Below are positions 33,084 through 44,756 of a DNA stretch of 64,000 bases, piece by piece; position 1 is the stretch's first letter; each line of letters begins with the position of its first letter. Location of the stretch: assembly GCF_022965805.1 (NCBI RefSeq), contig NC_133101.1, forward strand, positions 45,111,642 to 45,175,641, given 5' to 3'. The position numbers were made by a program, and so were the translations under genes. This DNA is from Primulina eburnea. Taxonomy: Eukaryota > Streptophyta > Magnoliopsida > Lamiales > Gesneriaceae. The notes under the pieces are model-generated. The model had not been told where the DNA came from and searched no databases. It saw only the letters and a program-made list of their open reading frames with translations.

Positions 33084-33474
33084 ATTAGGTCCTAGAACAG
33101 TAGGTTCCTTAGACTAAGATAGAGAAGAGTGAGCGGGGTAGAATGAGTTTTCTTTCCTTGCATGTGATTGCTAGCATTTGATTGATTATAATGTGGAATT
33201 ACATTGTGAATGCTAGCATGATATTATGTTTTACTGCCTGGATTTATATGGCATATGATTGAATATAATGTTGAAATTACATTGTATATGCTAAGATTTC
33301 AGTATGTTTTTACTGTATGTTAAGCTACATGTTACCTGAATATCTGAGTTGATTTGGTAATATGTATTATTTGAAACTGGATCAGAACCAATTCTTGATC
33401 AGAGATAAGCTGATCAGGATTGGGATTGAGACGGATTTGTCTCATGTTTTTACTAACATCTGTGATTATCAGAT

Positions 33475-34311
33475 ATTCCTCCTAGAAGAGTTCCAGAACG
33501 AGGTAGTGCTTCGACTGATCTGATAGATGTATCAGAAACTCAGATGGAAATAAAGTTGAAAGAGTTCCAGTTATTTCAGCTGCCGATTTTGAATGGTATC
33601 GAGACATCTGAAGGTTGTGAGAACTGGTTTGATGACATAGAAATACTGTTCGATTTACTTGATTGTACAGATGAACAGAGAGTTAAATTGGTGCCTAACC
33701 AGTTACGAGAAGCCGCCAGGAGTTGGTGGATTACAAGTAAAAGAATGTTAGAGCAGAGAGGTACAGTGATTTCGTGGGAAATATTCAGAACTGAATTTTA
33801 TCGAAGATTTTTCTCAGTTTCGTATCGAGAGGACAAGAAAGTAGAATTTGAGAATTTGAGACAAGGTCAACTGAATATTGAAGAGTATGTTGCTAAATTC
33901 TCTACTCTACTGCGTTTTTCTCCTCACGGAGGCTAGTCTGATTAGAAAACTCAAAAGGTTGTGTGAAATGAAACCCCAGATACAACAATCCCCTCTTAGA
34001 TTTGATAGTGGCAGTACGAGTGGGAAGCAAGAGTTGCTGAAAGCTCGAAAGAAGCAGTTTAAGAATGCAGGTAGTGGACCGAGTGGTTCATCTAGCTCCA
34101 GTGGTTCTAGCCCGAGTTATACTGGAGTTTATTGCAGGACTTGCGGAGGGAGACATCTCACAGAGCAATGCCAGGGAGTGACTGGTAGTTGCAACATCTG
34201 CCGATAGTCTGGAAACTTTGCTAGAGTTTGTCCACAGAGAGGTTCCCGAAGATTTCAGGGAGCAGGATCATCTGGGTGTAGTGATCGAGAAAAAGACCCA
34301 GGACACACGTG
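33475..34311 (+). pseudogene. gag: Element 3 gag, start codon lost and frameshifted
   Basis: The frame reads PPRRVPERGSAS directly after an ATT codon at 33475, where element 1 has the ATG start, so the start is mutated. The next in-frame ATG is 33544. The gag domain follows (NWFDDIEILFDLLD, RSWW, EFYRRFFSVSY, IEEYVAKFSTLLRFSPH) and stops at 33936 after a deletion and shift. The second frame (to 34207) carries LLKARKKQFKNAGSG, a serine-rich stretch and the zinc knuckle CRTCGGRHLTEQC. A TAG then interrupts the second knuckle ([12 protein letters not shown]). It is homologous to element 1 gag but about 75 residues shorter in the middle. It is not functional. Confidence 0.88.
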
Positions 34312-36680
34312 AGGATATAATGACAGATACTAATCTTTTATGATTATGTTGCATATGTATTGGTATGTACTAATGCATTTCCCTACGATTATCTTTGACT
34401 GAGTTGCATTGATATATGTTATACCTGTTGGGTCTGTATTAATGTAGTATTGATCCTTGTACCTTTTGGGGAGAGGAATTGATATCAGTGAATTCTATGA
34501 TATATTGTATACTACAGTAAGATGAGAATGAAATTGAATGAAATTACGTTGTACTTGTGTTGTCTGATTTTGACCGCATTATTGATACCGATATGCTAAC
34601 AAGTACAGAGAGGTTGTAATTTCTTGCTAGGAGATGGTAAGATTCAGATTTGAGATGACTGGAGAACGAATAATATACGATAAGGAATCTCGATTTTGAA
34701 TTCCTTGATATCTATATTATTTATGAATCGATGATTTATCAAAAGGAATGGAGTAATTCCTTATGTATTCAGTTAATTACTGAAGTTGAGCCTATCAGGG
34801 ATTGATTTACTAGTAACAGGAAGTCTGCTATAGTCTTTCAGATGAGATTTCAGGCTTATCTTATATCAGGGAGGATTTCAGCCTTGATTGGACATCAGGT
34901 ACTGGTTTGATTTTAAAAATTCTGTATAGATTGACACTGATTGAATTGAAAAGAACTGAATGTCAATCAGAATATTTACTGCCTGAGAGTTAGAGTTACA
35001 TCTGATTATGTGTTTCTCTGGGAATTACTTCAGTTCTAGGTATGGGTGAATAAATCCTGTGTTCGGAAGTGTTCTGATGACTTTATGCTCGTTTTATCTA
35101 TGATATTTTGATATATTCGCAGCGTATGATTGAATTGAAACGAACAATTGAAATTTTGTATTGAATATTCTGGGAACGGAGATTGTTGAATACAGAATTG
35201 TTCATATATGAATCGTGATTGCAACAGATTGTATTCAGAATCTGTGATATCTGAAGATAGTATATTGATTGGTAGTTTGAATCTGATCCGATATTATTAT
35301 CATTCGTAATCCGGGTTTGATACCGATTGTTATGAACCGTTGAGATTATATACAGTTCAGCTGAGTCAGAACTGATTTTGAAGATTCATACAGTTCCGAA
35401 ATTTGATCAGAATGTTCAAGACTTGATTTTGATAGTCAGAACAGTGTGTCAATCAGAATACCAGGTAGGTAATGCTTTACTTTATATAATTAGCTGATTT
35501 GTTTGTGTCAGATATTACGAATTTGAAATGACAGGTATTGTTAAAAGCACACGATAGTAGATTCAGTGTTATTCTGGTAACATGAAATGGGTGATAATTC
35601 GAATATACAGTTTTGAAGTAAACAGATGAAATCAGTTATGTCAGAATTTGTATTGAAATATTTAAATCGCTGACAGATGAAGACAGAAAGATAAAAACCA
35701 AGGGAGTGGTTATACAAATTATTGATTCCTAAATAGAAATGGGAGTACATTTCTATGGATCTAGTGATGGAATTACTGAAATTTTGCCAAGATTGTATCC
35801 GTATGTGGTAATGATTAAACAATTGTTCGAATCTGCCCATGTTATATTGTACAAGATGACATACAAATATGACCAGACGACTGAGAGGTATGTCAGAAAC
35901 GGGGGTCAAATTGTATTGAATGCCAGAGTTAGTTATATTATACCAGGATTTTTGGGTGATTTTGTACTTTTGGCAGAATTTATAGCATGATTGTTCATCT
36001 ATGGTTTATAGATTTACAGATAGTTGGAATGAAATATCATGATACTGAAGGATATCTAGGAAACTGTAGTGCTGGATTTTAGCACTATTTGACATGATTG
36101 ATTGTCATTTATGAAATATCGTACAACGAGAACTATCAGATGGGTATTGGGATGACATCATTTGAGATGTTGTACAGTGAAAACTGTCAAATCCCGTTGT
36201 ATGAGGATTTATATCTCGATGATATTTGAAATTGAATCTGATGGGATCAGAGATCTGATATCGAAAATGCGACGGAATCAGAAACAAATGAAGAAAGTTT
36301 GAAAGTTGACTTTAAACAAGCCAACATCGGACGATGACTGTTGGTATTTAAGGTTGAAGAATGAATATATTCTTGACTGAGATAAACAGATTTAATAACA
36401 GCTGATGGTTTTGGTTGTTATGAACTGTTGATTGGTATATACGGATGTTGTATAACCAGTATTTGCGATTGATGTTATCAGAATGATCTTAAACAGTATG
36501 AGGATATTATAATTCTTGAATTCTTCAGATTGAAATCAAAGATATTATCTGAAAGACAGAACTTAATACGAGTTATTATAGTTTCTGTGTATCTCCTTCT
36601 TATATCTGATTTGAGATCTGATATGATTATCTGTATTCCACGAGTGAATTGCTTATGATTTCGGGGACGAAATCGTATCT
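34312..36680 (+). pseudogene. Element 3 pol, heavily decayed remnant
   Basis: No open frame of note remains, but pieces align with the pol of element 1 or with its missing part. Protease-like text (LSDFDRII followed by TDMLTS) is near 34,560-34,620. An integrase zinc/core junction (WEYISMDLV) is near 35,735. A stretch like the integrase core with stops spans 35,840-36,120. YNENYQMGIGMTSFEMLY, followed by NCQIPLY, is near 36,130-36,210, where element 1 has [19 protein letters not shown]. Reverse transcriptase and RNase H are mostly missing: about 1 kb stands where about 2 kb is expected. Substitutions, not just indels, have destroyed it. The end (GATTTCGGGGACGAAATC) is the usual pre-polypurine sequence. 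Confidence 0.75.
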
Positions 36681-36681
36681 T

Positions 36682-36694
36682 AGGAGGGGAGAAA
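36682..36694 (+). other. Element 3 polypurine tract
   Basis: AGGAGGGGAGAAA directly precedes the 3' LTR. Confidence 0.88.
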
Positions 36695-38936
36695 TGTAAG
36701 GCCCAAATTTGATTATCGTAATCTGAAATGATTTGAGTATAATTACCGTAATCTGAGACTAATCTGAAATGATGTATTGATTAATCAAGGTAATTATAGA
36801 CGGAACAGAGTGGACCGGGAAAGGTGAGAAAAGACGCAAAATATATGTGCAAGGAGGTGTGCTGGCGCACATGCGCGACGTGATGTGCGAGCCATGCGCG
36901 GAGTGGACAGAACGCCGTGCATATGCGCGGCATGTCCAGTAGCCTAGGAAGTGGTCGGCGCATATGCGCGGCATGTCCAGTAGCCTAGGAAGTTCTCGGC
37001 GCATATGCGCGATGTGAATGGCGCACATGCGCGAGCAGGGCAGAAAGGTTGGCGCACATGCGCGGCAGAAGGCGCGCATATGCGCGAGTGATAGAAGGCA
37101 CGAGACAGTAGGTCTCGCGCCTATGCGCGACATATGTGGGCGCATATGCGCGAGTAGTCCAGTAGCTGGATAAGGCTTCCGGCGCACATGCGCGGACTTT
37201 GAGCGCGCATATGCGCGAGTCATACAACGTTAATCAGCAAAATGAAGAATTGAGGGGAGGTTTTACTTCTTGATTTTAGAATTCGATTTACGAGAAATCC
37301 GTCCGTCTGATTTTAAATCCGAGTACGGTATCGTGTTCCTAGTGACGACAGCTACAACTGGACGTATGTTTTGTTACGTTTAGACATGATTTGAAATTAT
37401 TATATTGTCAGAATCGAATATGAATCATATATGGTGTTTCTGATATAGTAGACATTGTATATTTGAAGTCAGATTGAAAAACAGATTATGGATATAATTG
37501 TTATGATTTTCAGAATCAATTTGACTGAGATTTCATATCATATTTGTATTGTTATTGAGATTATGAGTTGAACTGATACTGATTAGGAGTTCTGGTATTA
37601 TATCTGTGATGTTGGGATTGACGGAGTTATCGAGACTGTATTGTTATGCCGTCAAAACATCAGTTGATTGATATTGATCAGGTTCAGTAGTGACTTCGAT
37701 TATATCGGGATATTATCGATATGGATTAAATTGTATATGATCCGATATTGATCAGGTATGTTTTGATTTAAGTATAGATTAGAACAGGTTCTGAATTGGG
37801 TTATATATTGATATTGGGTCTGTTCGGTATAGTTATTACCAAATCGAGAATGGACAGAGTTGAATTCAGGACTTCGTCTTCGTCAGAGCGGGAAGATAAA
37901 GGTATAAGTCAATGTGTATTGGGAGATCAACTTGAGTCGGTTTAGACTTGAGTTTCCCTAAATCACATACTTTATTTTATTGCATTGATATTTGCATGTA
38001 TTTGATTGATATACTTGTTTTCTTGATATATAGATAGCAGGTATCCGATTACTTGTTCTCTTGATATATAAACAGCAGGTATTAGTCGAGTAATCTTATG
38101 ACAGAAGTGTCTAATAATGGTGGGATCGCCACAGGCACATTGCACGATGTCATGAGATAGTGTATTGGCGGTAGTGCCATAGTCTGTCACCGGATAATTG
38201 GCTATCGATGTGCATAGAACTATAGCTCCTTCTATTACTGGTGATCGGTACTGTATCGATGTGGATAGAATTATAACTTCTTCTATTACTGTTGATCGAT
38301 GTCATATCAATGTGGATAGAATCGGAGTTTCTTCTATTACTGGTGATCGATACTATATCGACGTGGATAGAACTGGAGTCTTTTCTATTACTGTTGGTTG
38401 ATATGTAATGCCAATGTCTGGAAACCGGGATCCCTAGCCTAGGATTGAGTCTAGTCTGAGTCGTGGAGTAACGAGCATTGTCGACAGTTTGATATTAATT
38501 ATACTTCAGCTTTTGATTTATACTGCTGTTATCTGTTCATGCTTTTATGTTTATCATATGATTGCATGTGTCGTTGATTTATAATGGGATTTTATTCTCA
38601 CCGGAATTTTCCGGTTGTTGTCTTGTTTGTATGTGTACTTGACAACAGGTGGGACAGGTTCAGGGTCCAGGAGATGAGGAGAGATCGTGATTAGAGTGGA
38701 GGCTCCGGACTTGGATTAGAGATAGGGTTTGGACACTTGACATTAGATGTTTAACCTTAGTTGAATAAATGTATGTGGTACAGGACTAGTACTTTTATAT
38801 ACTGAGATGTATATATGTTTTATGTCACTACGATCCGCATTATTTTTTTAAAAAAAAAAATAGACCCTGTTTATTATAATTATTTTAATTAGTCCCAATG
38901 ATGATTAAGAACATGATTAGCGTCCGGATCCCTACA
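36695..38936 (+). repeat. Element 3 3' LTR
   Basis: This 2,242-bp LTR runs from TGTAAGGCCC to CCCTACA and is followed by the AATTC duplication. It matches the reassembled 5' LTR closely except at four places: the palindrome array at 36865-37222 has a different unit arrangement, including a duplicated CATGTCCAGTAGCCTAGGAA block. The segment with the TA run is missing at about 37223. The 51-bp array has four units rather than five (38203-38400). The T/A run near 38845 differs. Confidence 0.93.
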
Positions 38937-38941
38937 AATTC

Positions 38942-40529
38942 GTTAAGGGTTTAATTCCCGGATTAATTCAAACTTTAATATTTTAATCCCAAACTTTTTA
39001 TCATGAAATTTTCCTACCTAAATTACCCACGTGAACCATAAACCGACCACCATAGACCACGGTTGGACCCCTTAACCATTCACTTCAAAAACCCAAACAC
39101 TAGCTAGTTTCCCCTCGAGCCATCTTACTTTTTCTTCAAGCCACTACCGAGGGACCTCGAGCCAACCCCTGCCTAGACCACCTAGGGACCCTACTGACCA
39201 GCACTGACCCCTTTAACCATCCCCTAGTACACGCATGTCCAGCACGACCCGCGGCCGATAATGCGCCTAGGACTTTTAACTCGCCGAGGACCCTTCACTC
39301 GAGCCACCACCCAAGCCCGAACCATGATGACCCTCACTGAACAAGCCTCAAACCTAGCCTGGACCACCTGGCCAAGCCGTGACATCCCTCATGCACAACA
39401 GCAGCCCTCGATTGCATGGGAAGAGTCCTTGCGCGATGGAACTATTCCCTCGCCGCTGCGCATAAGTCCTAGCCATGCTAGGACTCTTCCTCACACGTAA
39501 ACACTTCCAGCCCGAGCCCTGATCAAGCCCTAATCGAGCCGCACGCCATGATTCATCCTAGCCGAGACCCTAATGCACAACCCTTGCAATTTTCGTTCAT
39601 GCTTGGATCGCCTACAGACCAGCCCTTGTGCAGGCTCGCCTAGGCTCCTAAACCCTTTGAAATTCATCCTTTTTTATTAACCTAATATGGCAGCCCCTTT
39701 ATGCATCTTATACATGAGTTTTATATCATAAAAACATGAGTTATATGCATGTATTCCCATAAAAACGAAAATAAAACTTGTGCCACATATTTTTCATGCA
39801 AGGTTAACAAAATATACATAATTTGGTGTGAAAGATGTTTGAAAAAAAGTTAAGGCGTGCCTTTGCGTTTATTACGCACGAAAACGAGTTGGCGATGCGA
39901 AGAACGGCGACATAGGAAACCCTAGGCTGAATTCTTCCTCAAAACCATCGCTTTCCTCTTCAAAATCTCATGTGGAGTGTGTGGTGGGTGATGAAGGAGA
40001 GTCCTTGTATGATTAGGGGTTAGAGGCGTGGGGTTGTGAGGGTATGGGAAGGGTTTGGGGCTTTTATTTAGTAATTAAAACAAGTGGTGAATGCTTAGGC
40101 CCATTAAGCCTATCAAGTAATATTTAAAATATTTTGCTTAGGAAAGTTTATGAAAATATTCACTGAGTACTCAAAAATTTCATATTTTCGTCGAAAATCG
40201 AATACCGTTAATAAAATATTTCTCGGTGTATAAAATCACCTCAAAACACCCCATTTTCAAAAATACCATATAACATATACCATATTTTAAACAATTAAAA
40301 GTAATCATTTATTAAAAAATATTTTCCCCTTTTCGGTTTCCGTTCCTCGATCGGGTCTCGAATACCTTTAAAACACAGTTTTGTTCATTCTAAAATAAAA
40401 CTACATTTTAAAAATTTTAACATGTATATCATAATTAATTCATTCCACTAAATCCATTTAATTAGTCATTTTCCAATTTTCCTAGATTTACATGCAGTTG
40501 GATTACGTGATCGTATTTTGGACTTTACA
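38942..40529 (-). repeat. Element 4 3' LTR, right part
   Basis: This stretch continues the LTR broken at 14,747 by element 3. It ends TTTTGGACTTTACA next to a polypurine tract, so it is the U3 end of a minus-strand 3' LTR. The end matches that of the LTR fragment at 59,218-59,321. Short open frames near 39,261-39,500 look incidental. Confidence 0.75.
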
Positions 40530-40542
40530 ATTCCTCTCCCTT
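40530..40542 (-). other. Element 4 polypurine tract
   Basis: The minus strand reads AAGGGAGAGGAAT directly against the LTR end at 40529. Confidence 0.75.
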
Positions 40543-40559
40543 AAATGAAATTTCGTTCT

Positions 40560-41558
40560 CGAAATTAAAAATTACCTAATAACTTCGGGTAGCAACTCCT
40601 CATGTTCCTCTCTGTCTCCCAAGTAGCTTATTCCTCTGAGTGATTTAGCCACTTGACTTTGACTATTGGTATAACTTCATTTCGAAGTCTTCTTTCTTGT
40701 CTTCCTAGGTTTGTGTACGTCTTTCCTCGTATGAAATATTTGGAGTTCATTGTAGGGGCTCATAATTCAATAAATGTGAAAGATTCGACATGTATTTTCG
40801 TATCATCGAGATGTGGAACACATTATGTACTCCAGATAGCATCAGTGGAAACGCCACTCTATAGGCTAGTGTTCCAACCCTCTCCAAAATCTCAAATGGT
40901 CCTATGAACCTCGGATTTATCTTGCTTTTCTTGCCAAATCTCATAACACCCTTCATAGGTGCTATTTTCACAAATACGTAGTCGCCCACTGCAAACTCCA
41001 ACTCTCTTCGACACTTATCGGCATAGATTTTCTATTGGCTTTGTGCAATCTTCATCCTATCTCGGATTTTGACTACTAGCTCCGCTGTTTGTTTGATCAA
41101 GTCTGGATAAAATTCTCATCTTTCACCAACCTCGTCCCAATGTATGGGTCATCTACACTTCCTCCCATATAGTGTCTCGTAGGGAGCCATTCCAATTGAT
41201 GATGGATAGCTATTATTATAGGTAAACTCCACTAGAGGCAACTTCGGTTCCCAAATTCCTTGAAAATCAATCACACAAGCTCGAAGTACATCATCCAATC
41301 TTTTAATCACCCTTTCGGACTGACCATCGATTTGAGGATAAGATGATGTACTGGATAACAACTTAGTCCCCACCGCTGCATGCAGACTCTTCCAAAAGGA
41401 CGATGTGAATCTCGGATCTCTGTCAGAAACAATGGATACCAGAATCCCATGCAGTCGAACTATCTCTCATATATACAGCTCGGCATACTGTGTCATGGTG
41501 AATGTCGTTTTGATAGGTGGAAAATACACCGATTTCTTAAGACAATCAACTATCATCC
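40560..41558 (-). pseudogene. Element 4 integrase end and chromodomain
   Basis: The minus strand, from high to low coordinate, gives integrase core pieces ([58 protein letters not shown]), the C-terminal DNA-binding part (EFAVGDYVFVKIAPMKGVM; NPRFIGPFEILERVG; FHISMIRKYM) and a chromodomain (LRNEVIPIVKVKWLNHSEE) ending in a stop before ATWETE. Frames change several times. Everything upstream of the integrase middle is absent because an LTR fragment begins at 41559. It is a dead remnant of a chromovirus distinct from element 1. Confidence 0.85.
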
Positions 41559-42331
41559 TGAAACGACCCTCGCTTTTTCCTTTAAAATTCTACTGAAATT
41601 TTTTATATAAGCGTGATTTCGAAAGTCCGCCATTTAAATTTAACATTTCCATAAATCAAGATATTTAACATAATAAAATCTCAAATGCATAAAAATCCAT
41701 AAATCATCAATTAACCAAAAATCCTACATCGACATTTAACAAGATCAACTAAAATCAAAATAAAGCATAAAAGCATATATCTAATAAATAATTAACAAAA
41801 ATCTTTTAACTATCAAGCTAATGCGGAAATAAATACCCTTCGGGAGTGTAATGTCTGCCTCGATCCACTCAATCGTCAACGCCCCCCTCAATATCACCAC
41901 CTGCAGCATTCAACCCTAGTGAGTCTAATGACTCGGCACGTTCTAAATATGAGTAACAATAATACATATACATTAACATGCAATAAAATCATAATTTTAC
42001 TTAAAATAGAACTTTTATCATAAATAGATCATAAACCGTAAAGTCATAAAATTGTAAAGCTGTCAATCAATTATCATTTCTGGTGAAGTTTTATCCTTGA
42101 AAGTGACTAGCCTTTTATCTCCTGGTCAAATGATCAGTATTAGCTCACCATTGCGCATGGAGACGGGCACTAGGCACCGATGCAAAACTAATGGAAATAC
42201 GGTCGTTGGGCTCCTTCTGGGGCCTTGTCCAATAAAAAGACTCCCTCTAGGCCTGCTCCCTCATGATATTTCCAAAAATGAGTTATCCTATTTTGTTACA
42301 ATCAATTCACATCTTTCAAAACATTTTTCAT
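41559..42331 (-). repeat. LTR fragment inserted in the element 4 integrase
   Basis: It begins TGAAACGACCCTCGC and carries the block CCCTAGTGAGTCTAATGACTC, shared with the LTRs at 13,557 and 51,769, in minus orientation. It is cut at the foldback element, so its other end is missing. No gene. Confidence 0.65.
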
Positions 42332-42665
42332 GTAGCAATCATGGGCCATTATGCTGAACCAACATGGGCCTCGACCCATACCCATGCACCACTACTGATC
42401 ATGGGTCGTTAGGATGGTCCAGCATGGGCCTTGGCCCATGCCCATGTACATTTACTCATAGAATATCCAACCTTTGGAAAGTTGTTTCTTTCGCCTTCCC
42501 CAACACTTGAACCCAGAACCTCCAGGCTTAAGTACCTCGATTCCTAAAGTGTTGGGCATGGGCCAATGCCCATGCTGGACCATCCTAACGACCCATGATC
42601 AGTAATGGTGCATGGGTATGTGCCGAGGCCCATGTTGGTTCAGCCAAATGGCCCATGATCGTTAC
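42332..42665. mobile_element. Foldback (MITE-like) inverted-repeat element
   Basis: Two arms of about 115 bp (42332-42446 and 42554-42665) are near-perfect inverted repeats. The outer ends are GTAGCAATCATGGGCC and GGCCCATGATCGTTAC, and the arms repeat the motif CATGGGCC. The 107-bp centre is unrelated. The whole would form a long hairpin. I could not find a target duplication, so the class is unclear. The arms contain no ORF. Confidence 0.7.
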
Positions 42666-42890
42666 CAAAAAAGGCACTGTAACGTCCCGAAAATTGAAAG
42701 GTCCACGTGAACCACGTGCATACAAGTTATCAAATTTCTTATATATTTTATTTAAATTGTTTTAATACATTAAATGAATTTTTATTGCATCATTATGTGT
42801 TTTAATTCATGGGTTATTAAAGTTTCATGCAATAGGGATTTAAATTTCATTTCGCGCTCGAAAGATTAACGAAGATCAGCGATAATCAGT

Positions 42891-44311
42891 TGTTGGAACT
42901 TTTCAACTTCGCAATCTTGATTTTGATGATAACAAAACTTGTTATTTTATGTTATTAATAATCTACCTTAGTGTGCAGTAGCTAGGATTATTCACGAGAT
43001 GTTTACATCACAAGCTGAAGACCTAACTGATGGCACAAACTGAATCAGTCTAACTGTTACGTCAATTGAGCTTACTGACCAGATGATAGGTGGCTCAACA
43101 GGAGAACCTCAAAAGACTAGACAGCCGAAGGAGTGTTCAACTGATGAAGAAACCTAGCTGATCAGTTCAACTGAACAAGAGTGAAATCAGTTCAACTGAC
43201 GAGTCAACTGATTTAACCAGCCCAACTGAAGATCAGTTCATGTGACCAGTTCAAAAGCATCAGTCAGAATCCTTCAGCTATAGATGAAGACAAACTCTTT
43301 CAGTGGATTCCAGCTATGCATGAAGGTAAAAAGCAATTGTTCAGTCAAAGGACAATAATGGACGTTGCATCAGAGCATTAAAGACAAAAAGTTTAAGAAG
43401 GGTAGTCGAAAAGTCGAGACACAAAGTCCAAGAAACGAATTCAAGATGCAACGAATACAATAAATGAGTCTCACTGTACGTTCAGTTTTCCCGCCTATAT
43501 AAATAGAATATCGGTGAAGACTCAACAAGTGAGAATAAGAAGAAGCTAAAGAAAAAGAACGATATACTAAACAAAAACCTTCTTCAAGAGAGAAAAGAAA
43601 GAGCACGCACATTGCACACCAGCTTTCAAAAGCATTCAGCCCAGAGGGACACTTTAACGTGTTATCTGCTCAGATTAGAAGCTATTTTTCCTTAGTGTGT
43701 GAGAACATCCTTGTTCAGTTCTCACACACAAACACTCTCAACAAATCAAATACATTCTTGCACAAAGACGATAAACTTGTGTATATAGTCTTTGACACAT
43801 AGACGTTAAAGAAGTGTTGGCTGGAAGGTGCTGCCTTCAGTCGTAGCTAGAAGTTCAGTTTAGGCAGTAGTGTAAGTCCTAGCTGAGTGGGTTTGTACAA
43901 AGTGTTGTATAAATCAAAGTATTCTATTAGATCATATCCGAGGCAGTAGAAGTGGTGACGTAGGAGCAGTTGAAGTCTCCTAACATCCATAAACATATCT
44001 TGTGTATTTAACTGATTAAATGATGTTTTCAAACTGTTTGGATCAGTTGGAGTATCCGTCAGTTTAGTTGTCACCATAACTGAACTGATGAATGCAAAAA
44101 CCTATCTACCCTTTTTTCGATTATTTAGTTTACATGAGTTAAAATGTTTTCTAATATAACAGTCTTCTCACGAAGAATTAATTCGATTTTCTTCCACTTG
44201 GTTTTAAACCAAACTCGATTTAATTCATCGGTGTTAATATTCTCAGAACACGAGCTATTGCAGCTCATTGGAGAATATAGTGTTTTAAATGCCTTCGAAG
44301 GCACTAACACA
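42891..44311 (+). mobile_element. Ty1/copia-type LTR, probably solo (right border approximate)
   Basis: It begins TGTTGGAACTTTTCAAC in the middle of the surrounding LTR and has repeated AACTGATCAGTT/TCAACTGA motifs like the copia LTR at 16,613. A strong TATA box (CTATATAAATA at 43495-43505) is present. The end is placed after GAAGGCACTAACACA by analogy with other copia LTRs. No matching target duplication of TCAGT was found on the right, so the border is uncertain. It contains no coding region. Confidence 0.6.
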
Positions 44312-44756
44312 CTTGATCCTTCATTTTTTATTGAATAATTATTATTAATTATTTAATATGATGTGTTTTAAGTATGATTTTTGAAAATGGGCCTTGGTTG
44401 GTATGTTTACTTGCCAGGTTATTTTTTAAGCCGGTACGCAAAATTTAGAGAATCAGGAAACTTTTTCAAGGTTCGGACAATATTTTCCAAAACGTACCTA
44501 AACGAAATATTTTTCGGGAGTGTTTTTGGGCTTGTTGGGATTGTTTTATTGTTTAATGGCCTAAAAATATTCTAATCCCTTTATTTTTAATTAAGGGCCA
44601 TTCACATTTATTATTATAACTTAAACTCCTTAATTAAAACCCTAAACCTATTTTCATCATGGTGGCCGCCCCCCTCCATATTCAGTAGCATAAGCGGACT
44701 TTTTTCAAAGAAAATACAGCAGCCACCTTCAAGTTTTCTCTAAGTTTCAAGAGAAG

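Larger units (their letters stand above)
14748..38936 (+). mobile_element. Element 3: Ty3/gypsy LTR retrotransposon of the element 1 family, with nested insertions
   Basis: The element begins TGTAAGGCCCGAG at 14748 and ends GATCCCTACA at 38936, flanked by AATTC at 14743-14747 and 38937-38941. About 16 kb of its 24 kb is later insertions in the 5' LTR: a copia element, a Cassandra and a solo LTR. Without them it is about 8.3 kb: 5' LTR (about 2.39 kb in three pieces), primer site at 33072, a broken gag, a decayed pol, a polypurine tract at 36682 and the 3' LTR. The LTR sequence, palindrome array and 51-bp array show it belongs to the element 1 family in the opposite orientation. Confidence 0.93.

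Noticed and set aside
35739..35990. An 83-codon plus-strand frame as a real gene
   Set aside because: It overlaps decayed integrase text read in another frame (WEYISMDLV), so it is a chance opening in a pseudogene.
39261..39500. 79-codon plus-strand frame
   Set aside because: Lies in the element 4 LTR; the Thr/Pro-rich text reflects C-rich composition and has no support from neighbours.
43370..44338. Short frames on both strands in the copia-type LTR
   Set aside because: LTR sequence with no conserved motif; alternative frames of non-coding DNA.
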